DNA of 52,334 bases from CAZGMC01 sp964526565. Lineage in GTDB: Bacteria; Pseudomonadota; Alphaproteobacteria; DSM-16000; Inquilinaceae. The notes beneath the pieces were generated by a model. That model did not search any database, was not told the DNA's origin, and was given only the letters and a program-made list of their open reading frames with translations. Positions 6,744 through 14,451 of the stretch are shown here, piece by piece. Both the position numbers and the translations under genes were made by a program. The stretch is taken from assembly GCA_964526565.1 (NCBI GenBank), contig CAZGMC010000017.1, forward strand, positions 1-52,334, written 5' to 3'. The stretch's first letter is position 1. The number at the start of each line of letters is the position of its first letter.

Positions 6744-9482
6744 ATGTTGGACAAGACGTTCCGGCCCGCCGAGGTCGAGGCCGCGATCTATGCCAGATGG
6801 GAACAGTCGGGGGCGTTCGCCTGTGCACCGGACTCCGCGGCGCGGCCGTTCACCATCATGATGCCGCCGCCCAACGTGACCGGCAGCCTGCACATGGGCC
6901 ACGCGCTCAACATGACGCTACAGGACGTATTGACCCGCTATCACCGTCGCCGCGGCCGCGATGCCCTGTGGCAGCCCGGCACCGACCATGCCGGCATCGC
7001 CACCCAGATGGTGGTCGAGCGCCGGCTGGCCGGGGAGGGAACGACGCGGCACGACCTGGGCCGTGCCGGCTTCCTCGACCGCGTCTGGCAATGGAAGGCG
7101 GAGTCGGGCGGCACCATCATCCGCCAGCTGCGCCGGCTCGGCGCCTCGCCCGACTGGGCGCGCGAGCGGTTCACCATGGACGAGGGGCTGAGCCGGGCGG
7201 TGCGCCGCGTCTTCGTGCGGCTGTACAAGGAGGGGCTGATCTATCGCGACAAGCGTCTGGTCAACTGGGACCCGAAGCTGCACACGGCGATCTCCGACCT
7301 CGAGGTGGAGCAGCACGAGGTCAAGGGCCGGCTCTGGCACCTGAAGTACCCGCTGGAAGACGACCCCACCAGGTTCATCGTCGTCGCCACGACGCGGCCC
7401 GAAACCGTGCTCGGCGACACGGCGGTGGCCGTGCACCCGGACGATTCCCGCTACCTTGACGTGATCGGCCGGCATGTGGTGCTGCCGCTGGTCGGCCGGC
7501 GCATCCCCGTTGTCGCGGACGAGCATGCCGACCCCGAGACCGGCAGCGGCGCCGTCAAGATCACGCCGGCCCACGACTTCAACGACTTCGAGGTGGGCCG
7601 GCGGCACGGCCTCGACATGGTCAACGTGCTCGATGCCGAGGCGCGGATCACCGACGACATTTTCATTGGGAGCCCGTGGGCGCCGGCGGCGGCAGCCGGA
7701 GCGCCCGACCCGGACCCGGTGTTCGGCGGCTCGGCGGCGACGCATGCGGCACGCCTGGCGGCCTATCCCGGCCGCGACCGTTTTGTTGCGCGCGAGCAGG
7801 TGCTGGCCGACCTCGAGGCGCTCGGCCTGATCGAGCGGATCGAGGACCACAGCCACGCCGTGCCGCACGGCGACCGTTCGGGCGTCGCCATCGAGCCGTG
7901 GCTGACCGACCAGTGGTACTGCGATGCGACGGTGCTGGCCCAGCCGGCGATTCGCGCCGTCGAGGACGGCCGCACCGCGTTCGTGCCGCGGCAGTGGGAG
8001 AACACCTATTTCGAGTGGATGCGCAACATCCAGCCCTGGTGCATCAGCCGCCAGCTGTGGTGGGGGCATCAGATCCCGGCGTGGTACGGTCCCGATGGCA
8101 CGATCTTCGTCGAAGAGACGGAGGAAGGGGCAGCGGCAGCGGCGCGCCGGCACTATGGCGGCGATCGGCCGCTGACGCGCGATGCCGACGTGCTCGACAC
8201 GTGGTTCTCGTCGGCGCTGTGGCCGTTCTCGACCCTGGGCTGGCCGGACGACGAGGCCATGGTGGCGCGCTACTATCCCGGCGACGTGCTGGTCACCGGC
8301 TTCGACATCATCTTCTTCTGGGTGGCCCGCATGATGATGATGGGCCTCCATTTCATGGACGACGTGCCGTTCCGCACGGTCTACATCCATGCCCTGGTGC
8401 GCGACGAGCACGGCCACAAGATGTCCAAGTCGCGCGGCAACATCATCGATCCGCTGGTCCTGGTCGACACCTACGGCGCCGATGCCCTGCGCTTCACCCT
8501 GACCTCGATGGCCGCCCAGGGGCGCGACATCAAGCTGGCGGAGGGCCGGGTCGAGGGCTATCGCAACTTTGCAACGAAGCTGTGGAACGCGGCGCGGTAC
8601 TGCGCGCTGAACGAGTGCCGGCCGCAGCCCGGCTTTGGCCCGCGCAGCGCCCGGCTGACCGTGAACCGCTGGATCGTCGGCGAGGTCGTGCGCACGGCGC
8701 GGCGCATCGACCGGGCCATCGAGGAGTTCCGCTTCAACGAGGCGGCCACCGCCATCTACCAGTTCACCTGGGGCACGTTCTGCGACTGGTACCTGGAGTT
8801 CACCAAGCCGATCCTGGCCGGAGACGACGCCCAGGCGGCGGCCGAGACCCGCGCCACCACGGCCTGGGCGCTCGACCAGATCCTGCACCTGCTCAACCCG
8901 ATGATGCCGTTCGTCACCGAGGAGCTGTGGCGGACGCTGGGCGACGGCCGCAACGAGCTGCTGCTGACGGCGCCCTGGCCCGACTACGCCGACGACCTGA
9001 TCGACGCCGAGGCCTCCGCCGAGATGGCCTGGGTGGTGGAGATGATCTCCACCGTGCGGGCGATCCGGTCGGAAATGAACGTGCCGGTGACGGCGGCCGT
9101 GCCGCTGCTGGTCCGTGACGGCACGCCGGTCGTGGCGACGCGGCTGGAGACGCACCGCGAGCTGATCACCAGGCTGGCCCGCCTGGGCGCGGTGGAGCTG
9201 GCGGCGGGCGAGCCGCCGAAAGGCTCGGCGCAGGCGGTGGTGGACGGGACCACGGTGATCCTGCCGCTGGCCGGGATCATCGACCTGGACCAGGAGCGGG
9301 CGCGCCTGGCCAAGGCGATCGCCAAGCTGGACGACGACATCGCCAAGGTCGACCGCAAGCTGGGCAACGCGCAGTTCCTGGCCAAGGCGCCGGAAGACGT
9401 CGTCGAGGAGCAGAAGGTGCGCCGCGAGGAGGCCCTGGCGGCCAAGACCAGGCTGGAAGCGGCGGTGGCACGACTGGCCTGA
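6744..9482 (+). CDS. valS: valyl-tRNA synthetase
   Basis: 912 residues, a full-length class I synthetase that charges tRNA-Val. Motifs: PPPNVTGSLHMGHALN with the HIGH box as HMGH (50-53); the editing (CP1) domain with TTRPETVLGDTAVAV and GSGAVKITPAHD; KMSKS at 559-563; the anticodon-binding domain; and the C-terminal coiled coil (ERARLAKAIAKLDDDIAKVD...). It starts 72 nt after popZ and converges with parE, the two stops being 28 bp apart. Essential housekeeping gene. Confidence 0.97.
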   Translation: MLDKTFRPAEVEAAIYARWEQSGAFACAPDSAARPFTIMMPPPNVTGSLHMGHALNMTLQDVLTRYHRRRGRDALWQPGTDHAGIATQMVVERRLAGEGTTRHDLGRAGFLDRVWQWKAESGGTIIRQLRRLGASPDWARERFTMDEGLSRAVRRVFVRLYKEGLIYRDKRLVNWDPKLHTAISDLEVEQHEVKGRLWHLKYPLEDDPTRFIVVATTRPETVLGDTAVAVHPDDSRYLDVIGRHVVLPLVGRRIPVVADEHADPETGSGAVKITPAHDFNDFEVGRRHGLDMVNVLDAEARITDDIFIGSPWAPAAAAGAPDPDPVFGGSAATHAARLAAYPGRDRFVAREQVLADLEALGLIERIEDHSHAVPHGDRSGVAIEPWLTDQWYCDATVLAQPAIRAVEDGRTAFVPRQWENTYFEWMRNIQPWCISRQLWWGHQIPAWYGPDGTIFVEETEEGAAAAARRHYGGDRPLTRDADVLDTWFSSALWPFSTLGWPDDEAMVARYYPGDVLVTGFDIIFFWVARMMMMGLHFMDDVPFRTVYIHALVRDEHGHKMSKSRGNIIDPLVLVDTYGADALRFTLTSMAAQGRDIKLAEGRVEGYRNFATKLWNAARYCALNECRPQPGFGPRSARLTVNRWIVGEVVRTARRIDRAIEEFRFNEAATAIYQFTWGTFCDWYLEFTKPILAGDDAQAAAETRATTAWALDQILHLLNPMMPFVTEELWRTLGDGRNELLLTAPWPDYADDLIDAEASAEMAWVVEMISTVRAIRSEMNVPVTAAVPLLVRDGTPVVATRLETHRELITRLARLGAVELAAGEPPKGSAQAVVDGTTVILPLAGIIDLDQERARLAKAIAKLDDDIAKVDRKLGNAQFLAKAPEDVVEEQKVRREEALAAKTRLEAAVARLA

Positions 9483-9510
9483 GCCGGCTGCCGCCGCCCC
9501 AGCAGCCCTG

Positions 9511-11487
9511 TCAGATGTCCAGGTCGCGGGCGCGGGGCGCGTGCTCCTGGATGAAGCGCAGGCGCAGCTCGGGCTTGCGGCCCATCAATTCGTCCACGAG
9601 GCTGGCGGTGCGGGCAGCCTCCACCGGGTCCTCGCCGTCGGCGAGGCCGACGCGCCACAGCGTGCGTTTCACGGGGTCCATGGTCGTCTCGCGCAGCTGC
9701 GCCGAGGGCATCTCGCCCAGGCCCTTGAAGCGGCTCAGGTCGACCTTGCCCTTGCCCTTGAAGACGGTGCGCAGCAGCTCGTCCTTGTGGGCGTCGTCGC
9801 GGGCATAGCGCGTGGTGCCGCCCTGCTGCAGGCGGTAGAGCGGAGGCTGCGCCAGGAACAGTCGGCCGTCCGCGATCAACCCGTTCATTTCGCGATAGAA
9901 GAACGTCATCAGCAGCGCGGCGATGTGGGCGCCGTCGACGTCGGCGTCGGTCATGATGATGACCCGCTCGTAGCGCAGCCGGTCGCCGGCGTACTGGCTG
10001 CGGGTGCCGCAGCCCAGCGCCTGGGTCAGGTCGGCGATCTCCTGGTTGCCGGCCAGCTTGTCGGCGGACGCGCTGGCCACGTTGAGGATCTTGCCGCGCA
10101 GCGGCAGCACCGCCTGGGTGTCGCGCAGGCGCGCCGCCTTGGCCGAGCCGCCGGCCGAATCGCCCTCGACCAGGAAGATCTCGGTGCCGTCGGCAGCGGA
10201 GCGGGTGCAGTCGGCCAGTTTGCCCGGCAGGCGCAGCTTGCGCGTCGCGCTCTTGCGGGCGAGGTCCTTGGCGTTGCGGCGGCGGACGCGCTCCTCGGCG
10301 CGCTCGACGACGCGGTCGAGCAGGGCGTTGGCGCCGGCCGGGTCGCCCGACAGCCAGTGGTCGAAATGGTCCTTGATGACCGCCTCGACGAAGCGGGCCG
10401 CCTCGGGAGAGCTCAGGCGTTCCTTGGTCTGGCCCTGGAACTGCGGGTTGCGGACGAACACCGAAAGCAGCACCGCGGCCTCGCCCAGCAGGTCGTCGGC
10501 CGTGACCGGCGCCGCACGACGGTTGCCGGTGAGCTCGGCATAGCCCTTCAGTGCGCGCAGCAGGCCCAGGCGCAGGCCCGCTTCGTGGCTGCCGCCCTGG
10601 GGCGTGGGCACGGTGTTGCAATAGGAGTGGACGAAGCCGTCGCCGTCCTGAGGCCAGGCCACGGCCCATTCGACGCTGCCCTCGCCGCCGGGGAAGGCGG
10701 CGGTGCCGGCGAAGGGCGTCGGCGTGACCGTGGCGCGGTTGGCCAGCGCGTCGCGCAGGAAGTCCGTCAGGCCGCCAGGAAAACGGAAGACGGCCGTCGC
10801 CGGCGTCCTGCCGTCGGGATCGAGCAGGGCGGCGTCGCAACTCCAGCGAATCTCGACGCCGCGGAACAGGTAGGCCTTGGCCCGCGCCATGCGGAACAGG
10901 GCGTGCGGACGGAACCGGGCGCCATCGCCAAAAATGGCCGGGTCGGGGTGGAACGTGACGGTCGTGCCGCGGCGGTTGTGCACCGGACCGATTCGGCGCG
11001 GCGGCGACTGGGGCGTGCCGCGGCGGTACTCCTGGACCCAGAGTTCGCGGTCGCGGGCGACCTCCACGGTCAGCCGGTCGGACAGGGCGTTGACCACCGA
11101 CAGGCCGACGCCGTGCAGGCCGCCCGACGTGTGGTAGACCTTGTTGGCGAACTTGCCGCCGGAGTGCAGCGTGGTCAGGATCACCTCGAGCGCCGACTTG
11201 CCGGGGAACCTGGCATGCTCATCCACCGGAATGCCGCGGCCGTTGTCGCGCACCGCGGCTGCGCCGTCGGCGGCCAGGGCCAGCTCGATCCAGCTGGCGT
11301 GACCGGCCACCGCCTCGTCCATGGCGTTGTCGAGCAGCTCGGCGACGAGATGGTTGAGCGCCGCCTCGTCGGTGCCGCCGATGTACATGCCGGGCCGGCG
11401 GCGGACGGGCTCAAGGCCTTCCAGCACCTCGATGTCGTCGGCCGTGTAGTCGCCGCCCTTGGCGCCGTAATCGAACAGATCGGACAT
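9511..11487 (-). CDS. parE: DNA topoisomerase IV subunit B
   Basis: 658 residues. ParE supplies the ATPase and TOPRIM parts of topoisomerase IV, which decatenates replicated chromosomes. The GHKL ATPase motifs are LNHLVAELLDNAMDEAV, VRDNGRGIP and TSGGLHGVGLSVVNALS; the TOPRIM domain has FLVEGDSAGGSAK and IIMTDADVDGAHI. The length and ALNHLVAELLDNAMDEA context separate it from the roughly 800-residue GyrB. The start at MSDLFDYG is typical; an ATG 12 nt upstream (MNRP) is possible, and neither has an obvious Shine-Dalgarno. Confidence 0.93.
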   Translation of the reverse strand: MSDLFDYGAKGGDYTADDIEVLEGLEPVRRRPGMYIGGTDEAALNHLVAELLDNAMDEAVAGHASWIELALAADGAAAVRDNGRGIPVDEHARFPGKSALEVILTTLHSGGKFANKVYHTSGGLHGVGLSVVNALSDRLTVEVARDRELWVQEYRRGTPQSPPRRIGPVHNRRGTTVTFHPDPAIFGDGARFRPHALFRMARAKAYLFRGVEIRWSCDAALLDPDGRTPATAVFRFPGGLTDFLRDALANRATVTPTPFAGTAAFPGGEGSVEWAVAWPQDGDGFVHSYCNTVPTPQGGSHEAGLRLGLLRALKGYAELTGNRRAAPVTADDLLGEAAVLLSVFVRNPQFQGQTKERLSSPEAARFVEAVIKDHFDHWLSGDPAGANALLDRVVERAEERVRRRNAKDLARKSATRKLRLPGKLADCTRSAADGTEIFLVEGDSAGGSAKAARLRDTQAVLPLRGKILNVASASADKLAGNQEIADLTQALGCGTRSQYAGDRLRYERVIIMTDADVDGAHIAALLMTFFYREMNGLIADGRLFLAQPPLYRLQQGGTTRYARDDAHKDELLRTVFKGKGKVDLSRFKGLGEMPSAQLRETTMDPVKRTLWRVGLADGEDPVEAARTASLVDELMGRKPELRLRFIQEHAPRARDLDI

Positions 11488-11681
11488 GGGCCGATTCATA
11501 AGTTCGCGGCGTCGACGGCGCAAGGATATGCTGTGCGCAACCATGTTCCATCCACAATATCTGGGGACCAAACGGAACCTGCCATAAAGGGCGGACAGCG
11601 CTGAGCCGGGGGATGCAAGGCATCGGGAGAAAGACGAGACCGCGGCGCAAGCCGAGCGGGAACCGCTGGGCGAGCCGGCGC

Positions 11682-11780
11682 TCACAGCCCGAATCCATGG
11701 CCCAGCACGGCCAGCACGTAGAGCGTGCCGAACAGGGTGACCAGGGTGACGAACTCCATGAGGAGGCGTGCGCGGCGCAT
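11682..11780 (-). CDS. 32-residue single-span membrane peptide, possibly SOS-regulated
   Basis: Begins MRRARLLMEFVTLVTLFG and ends LGHGFGL: a basic start, one hydrophobic span of about 20 residues, and a short tail, i.e. an inner-membrane peptide. A GGAG is placed 7 nt before the ATG. About 125 nt upstream on the same strand is a GTTC-N7-GTTC LexA-type box (11905-11919), and the leader between them is a 13-bp tandem repeat. Caulobacter SidA is a known LexA-controlled inner-membrane division inhibitor of similar size; the parallel is in size, topology and control only, and I see no sequence homology. parE lies 195 bp downstream. Confidence 0.5.
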   Translation of the reverse strand: MRRARLLMEFVTLVTLFGTLYVLAVLGHGFGL

Positions 11781-11802
11781 GATCCGGCTCCGTCGTGATG
11801 GC

Positions 11803-11886
11803 GATGGGCAAGGGCGATGGGCAAGGGCTATGGGCAAGGGCGATGGGCAAGGGCGATGGTGATGGGCAAGGGTGATGGGCAAGGGG
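11803..11886. repeat. 13-bp minisatellite (GATGGGCAAGGGC), six copies
   Basis: Six copies of GATGGGCAAGGGN (N mostly C) in tandem, with one TATGGG variant and one 6-bp partial copy at 11855-11860. It lies in the presumed untranslated leader of the 32-residue peptide. Copy-number change here would alter the leader length without touching a coding frame. Confidence 0.85.
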
Positions 11887-11904
11887 CGTCGAACGGCCGC
11901 GACG

Positions 11905-11919
11905 GAACAGGAAGAGAAC
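11905..11919 (-). promoter_or_regulatory. candidate LexA (SOS) box, GTTC-N7-GTTC
   Basis: On the minus strand GTTC-TCTTCCT-GTTC exactly fits the direct-repeat operator GTTC-N7-GTTC used by alphaproteobacterial LexA. A perfect TTGACA lies upstream at 11940-11935 (minus strand), so the box would overlap the -10 region, the expected place for repression. The -10 itself (TCTCTT) is poor. The flanking stretch up to 12015 is a low-complexity mix of GTTCCGGTCC-type words, so chance occurrence is possible. Confidence 0.5.
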
Positions 11920-12139
11920 ATGGAAGAAACAGATTGTCAACACGGTTCTGTTGGTCCATTTTCTGGTCCGGCTTTTCGTTCCGGTCCGGCTTGTCGTTCC
12001 TGTCGTTCCGGTTCGGTTGCCACGGCGCGCCGGGCCGCAGCAGAGTGCCAGGACGGAGAGGCGGGCGCGGCGTCACGCCTTGCCGCGCCATGCGTGGCCG
12101 CTAGGGTCAATACGGAAGTGCTGAGACGGGGAGGGGACG

Positions 12140-12505
12140 ATGCGCATTGTGATGCTTGCCGTGGTTCTGCTGCTGGCGGTGCCGGCGGCTCGCGCCGGCG
12201 AGGCGGACGTGGTGGCGGCCGAGGCGGTGCCGGTGCCCGGTGGCACCTGGCGCTTTGACGTGACGGTGGCCCATGACGACGAGGGCTGGGGGCACTACGC
12301 GGACCGGATCGAGGTGGTGGCGCCGGACGGCACGGTGCTCGGCACGCGCAACCTCGTGCACCCGCACGTCGACGAGCAGCCGTTCACCCGCAGCGTCAGC
12401 GGCGTGGTCATTCCCGACGGCGTCACCACGGTCACCGTGCGCGCCAACGACAGCCTGCACGAGTACGGTGGCGCCGAGATCGTGATCGAACTGCCGCCGC
12501 GATAA
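12140..12505 (+). CDS. conserved secreted protein of unknown function
   Basis: 121 residues with a clear Sec signal peptide (MRIVMLAVVLLLAVPAARA, cleavage before GEADVV). The mature part is a small beta-rich domain: a 'DVTVAHDDEGWGHYADRIEV' segment, 'APDGTVLGTRNLVHPHVDEQPFTRS' and 'VTVRANDSLHEYGG', rich in histidine and aspartate. Similar small periplasmic proteins with the GWxHYADxWEV...HPHVxEQPFTR pattern occur widely in proteobacteria; I recall no assigned function. The His/Asp residues could bind a metal, which is only a guess. It is followed 32 nt later by dusA. Confidence 0.75.
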   Translation: MRIVMLAVVLLLAVPAARAGEADVVAAEAVPVPGGTWRFDVTVAHDDEGWGHYADRIEVVAPDGTVLGTRNLVHPHVDEQPFTRSVSGVVIPDGVTTVTVRANDSLHEYGGAEIVIELPPR

Positions 12506-12537
12506 GCCTCGGCCCCACCAACCATTCGCGCCGGACC

Positions 12538-13527
12538 ATGACCCATCGCCTCTGCATCGCGCCGATGATGGACTGCACGGACCGCCATGACCGCGTGTTC
12601 CTGCGGCTGCTGTCCCGCCATGTTCGGCTGTACACCGAGATGATCACCGCGGCCGCGATCCGGCATGGCGACCGCACCCGGCTGCTGCGGTTCTCGCCGG
12701 TCGAGCACCCGCTGGCGCTGCAGGTCGGCGGCTCGGACCCCGACGCCATGGCGCACGCCGCCGAGGCGGCCGAGGCGTTCGGCCATGACGAGGTCAACAT
12801 CAACTGCGGCTGCCCCAGCGACCGGGTCCAGGCCGGCCGGTTCGGCGCCTGCCTGATGGCGGAGCCAGGCACGGTGGCGGCCTGCGTCGCGGCCATGCGC
12901 CGAGCCTGCAGTCTGCCCGTCACGGTCAAGATGCGCATCGGCATCGATCAGCAGGACGACTATCCGACACTGGTCCGGTTCGTTGAGGCGATCGCGGCGG
13001 CCGGCTGCGGCACAGTCATTGTCCATGCGCGCAAGGCGTGGCTGTCGGGCCTCAGCCCCAGGCAGAACCGCGAGGTGCCGCCGCTGCGCCACGAGGTCGT
13101 CCACCGGCTCAAGCAGGACTTCCCGCACCTGACCGTCATCATCAACGGCGGCATCACGGACCTCGACGCGGCAGCGGAACACCTGGCAGTCGTCGACGGC
13201 GTCATGATCGGCCGCGCCGCCTATCACGACCCCTACATGCTGGCAGCGGCGGATCGCCGGTTCTTCGACGCGGCGGCACCGGTGCCGACGCGTGCGGAGG
13301 TGGTGGCCGCGCTGGTGCCCTACGTGGCGGCGGAGCTCGCCACCGGGACGCCGCTGCAGGCCATCACGCGCCACCTGCTCGGGCTCTATCAGGGCGTGCC
13401 CGGCGCCCGCGCCTGGCGGCGGGTGCTGACCGAACGGGCCTGCCGGCCCGGCGCCGGAGCGGAGGTCCTGCATGAGGCCGCCGCACGGGTGGCGGCTGCG
13501 TGTGAGGCGCGCGCGGCGGCGGCCTGA
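12538..13527 (+). CDS. dusA: tRNA-dihydrouridine synthase A
   Basis: 329 residues. It reduces uridines in the tRNA D-loop to dihydrouridine using FMN and NADPH. The TIM-barrel starts at IAPMMDCTDRHDRVFLRLLS; LYTEMITAAAI and LQVGGSDPDAMAHAA are FMN-site segments. The catalytic cysteine is Cys92 in EVNINCGCPSDRVQAGRFGA; phosphate-binding loops are VHARKAWLSGLSPRQNRE and IINGGI...VDGVMIGRAAY. The 'DRHDR' and 'KAWLSGLSPRQNREVPPL' signatures place it in DusA rather than DusB or DusC. Confidence 0.94.
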   Translation: MTHRLCIAPMMDCTDRHDRVFLRLLSRHVRLYTEMITAAAIRHGDRTRLLRFSPVEHPLALQVGGSDPDAMAHAAEAAEAFGHDEVNINCGCPSDRVQAGRFGACLMAEPGTVAACVAAMRRACSLPVTVKMRIGIDQQDDYPTLVRFVEAIAAAGCGTVIVHARKAWLSGLSPRQNREVPPLRHEVVHRLKQDFPHLTVIINGGITDLDAAAEHLAVVDGVMIGRAAYHDPYMLAAADRRFFDAAAPVPTRAEVVAALVPYVAAELATGTPLQAITRHLLGLYQGVPGARAWRRVLTERACRPGAGAEVLHEAAARVAAACEARAAAA

Positions 13528-13713
13528 AGGCGGGTGACCGTGGCGACGCCTGCAGGCATATGGCGGTCCCGCACCGATGGCCTGGAAATGCCTGTCATTA
13601 TGACCATGGTCGTTTGTGGCTCTGCCTTCAAAGAAGAGGCCAGAGTGTTAGACTGAAGGTTACCCATTCTGTCTAAATCCGAGATTCCGGAGACATAATG
13701 CAACGTCGTTGAT

Positions 13714-13730
13714 CCATGTCAATTGCATGG
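13714..13730. promoter_or_regulatory. palindrome upstream of a 27-residue membrane peptide
   Basis: CCATG-TCAATTG-CATGG, a 5-bp inverted repeat with an internal CAATTG, 75 bp before the small ORF at 13805. It sits next to a TTGCAT (13723-13728) that could be a -35 with TAGGGT 16 bp later as -10. It may be a repressor operator. Confidence 0.35.
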
Positions 13731-13804
13731 CGGGTTCTCTTTGCTAGGGTCGCGGCCATCGCGACGCAACAATGTTGTGCTTCGCGTCTGGGAGAAGGCC
13801 AAGA

Positions 13805-13888
13805 ATGAAGTTCATCAAGAACAATACCTGGGTTCTTCTGGTCGGCGGCTTCATGATTCTGATCGCCATCGGAATCGCCAGTTCGTGA
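13805..13888 (+). CDS. 27-residue single-span membrane peptide
   Basis: Reads MKFIKNNTWVLLVGGFMILI followed by AIGIASS. It has a short basic N-terminus and one hydrophobic span, with nothing else. A GGGAGAAGG lies just before the ATG, a plausible promoter and palindrome lie upstream, and the codon use matches the neighbours. The topology suggests a small inner-membrane regulator or the subunit of a larger complex. I do not recognise the family. Confidence 0.5.
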   Translation: MKFIKNNTWVLLVGGFMILIAIGIASS

Positions 13889-14451
13889 CGTCGTCCGGTC
13901 CGGCGGCTCCAGGGGTGATCCCCCTCGGTCCGTCGGGTTGGGAGACATCCGGAAGAGGCTGATCGGCGGGCAACGCCTGATGGGCGCCGGTGCGCTACGG
14001 TGCGCTACGGTGCGCTACGACAAGGGGAGGCCTTCTGCCGACGCGGTGACGGACAAGAAATCCGGCACAAGCCGGTCTGTCTGTGCAGCCGAGACCAGCG
14101 CCATCTGCAGTGCGCCGTTTGCAGTGCGATGACAAGGCGCTCCGGCAACGAGACAAGCCGCGCGGCCGAAGCATGGCGGCGCCTCGCAAACCCGCGGGGC
14201 GCCGCCATTGCATTGCAGGCAATGGGTTCAGCTACAACCCAGCCGCATTAAACCATATTGATTGAACGGAGAATAGATTCTTATGGTTCAATTAATCCGT
14301 TCTTAGTCTCGTCTGACGAACAATCCGTGTGTGGTCGAGCCGCCGCGCCGTGCCGCGCGGCCCGTAACGGACTCCTGACGGGCTTAGCCGACAGCCACCA
14401 CGGCGCTGGCGCTTGCGCTGCGCATCATCGTGCATGCGGAGGAAAGCCATC
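13889..14451. other. intergenic region upstream of the chemoreceptor gene
   Basis: 563 bp without a convincing gene. It contains three perfect tandem copies of GGTGCGCTAC (13989-14018). Near the downstream gene the DNA turns AT-rich and holds the inverted repeat and promoter-like elements annotated separately at 14258-14306. Confidence 0.5.
14258..14306 (+). promoter_or_regulatory. inverted repeat, promoter and CtrA-like site before the chemoreceptor
   Basis: TTGATTGAAC (14258-14267) is repeated inverted as GTTCAATTAA (14286-14295), 9 of 10 matching. TTGATT (14258-14263) and TTATGG (14281-14286) are 17 bp apart and could be -35/-10. TTAA-N7-TTAG (14292-14306) is one base off the CtrA consensus TTAA-N7-TTAA; CtrA controls motility genes in many alphaproteobacteria. 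The sites overlap each other, so their roles are inference. Confidence 0.35.

Noticed and set aside
11955..12015. Second LexA box in the GTTCCGGTCC-rich stretch
   Set aside because: GTTC pairs there are 2, 5 or more than 7 bases apart; none has N7 spacing.
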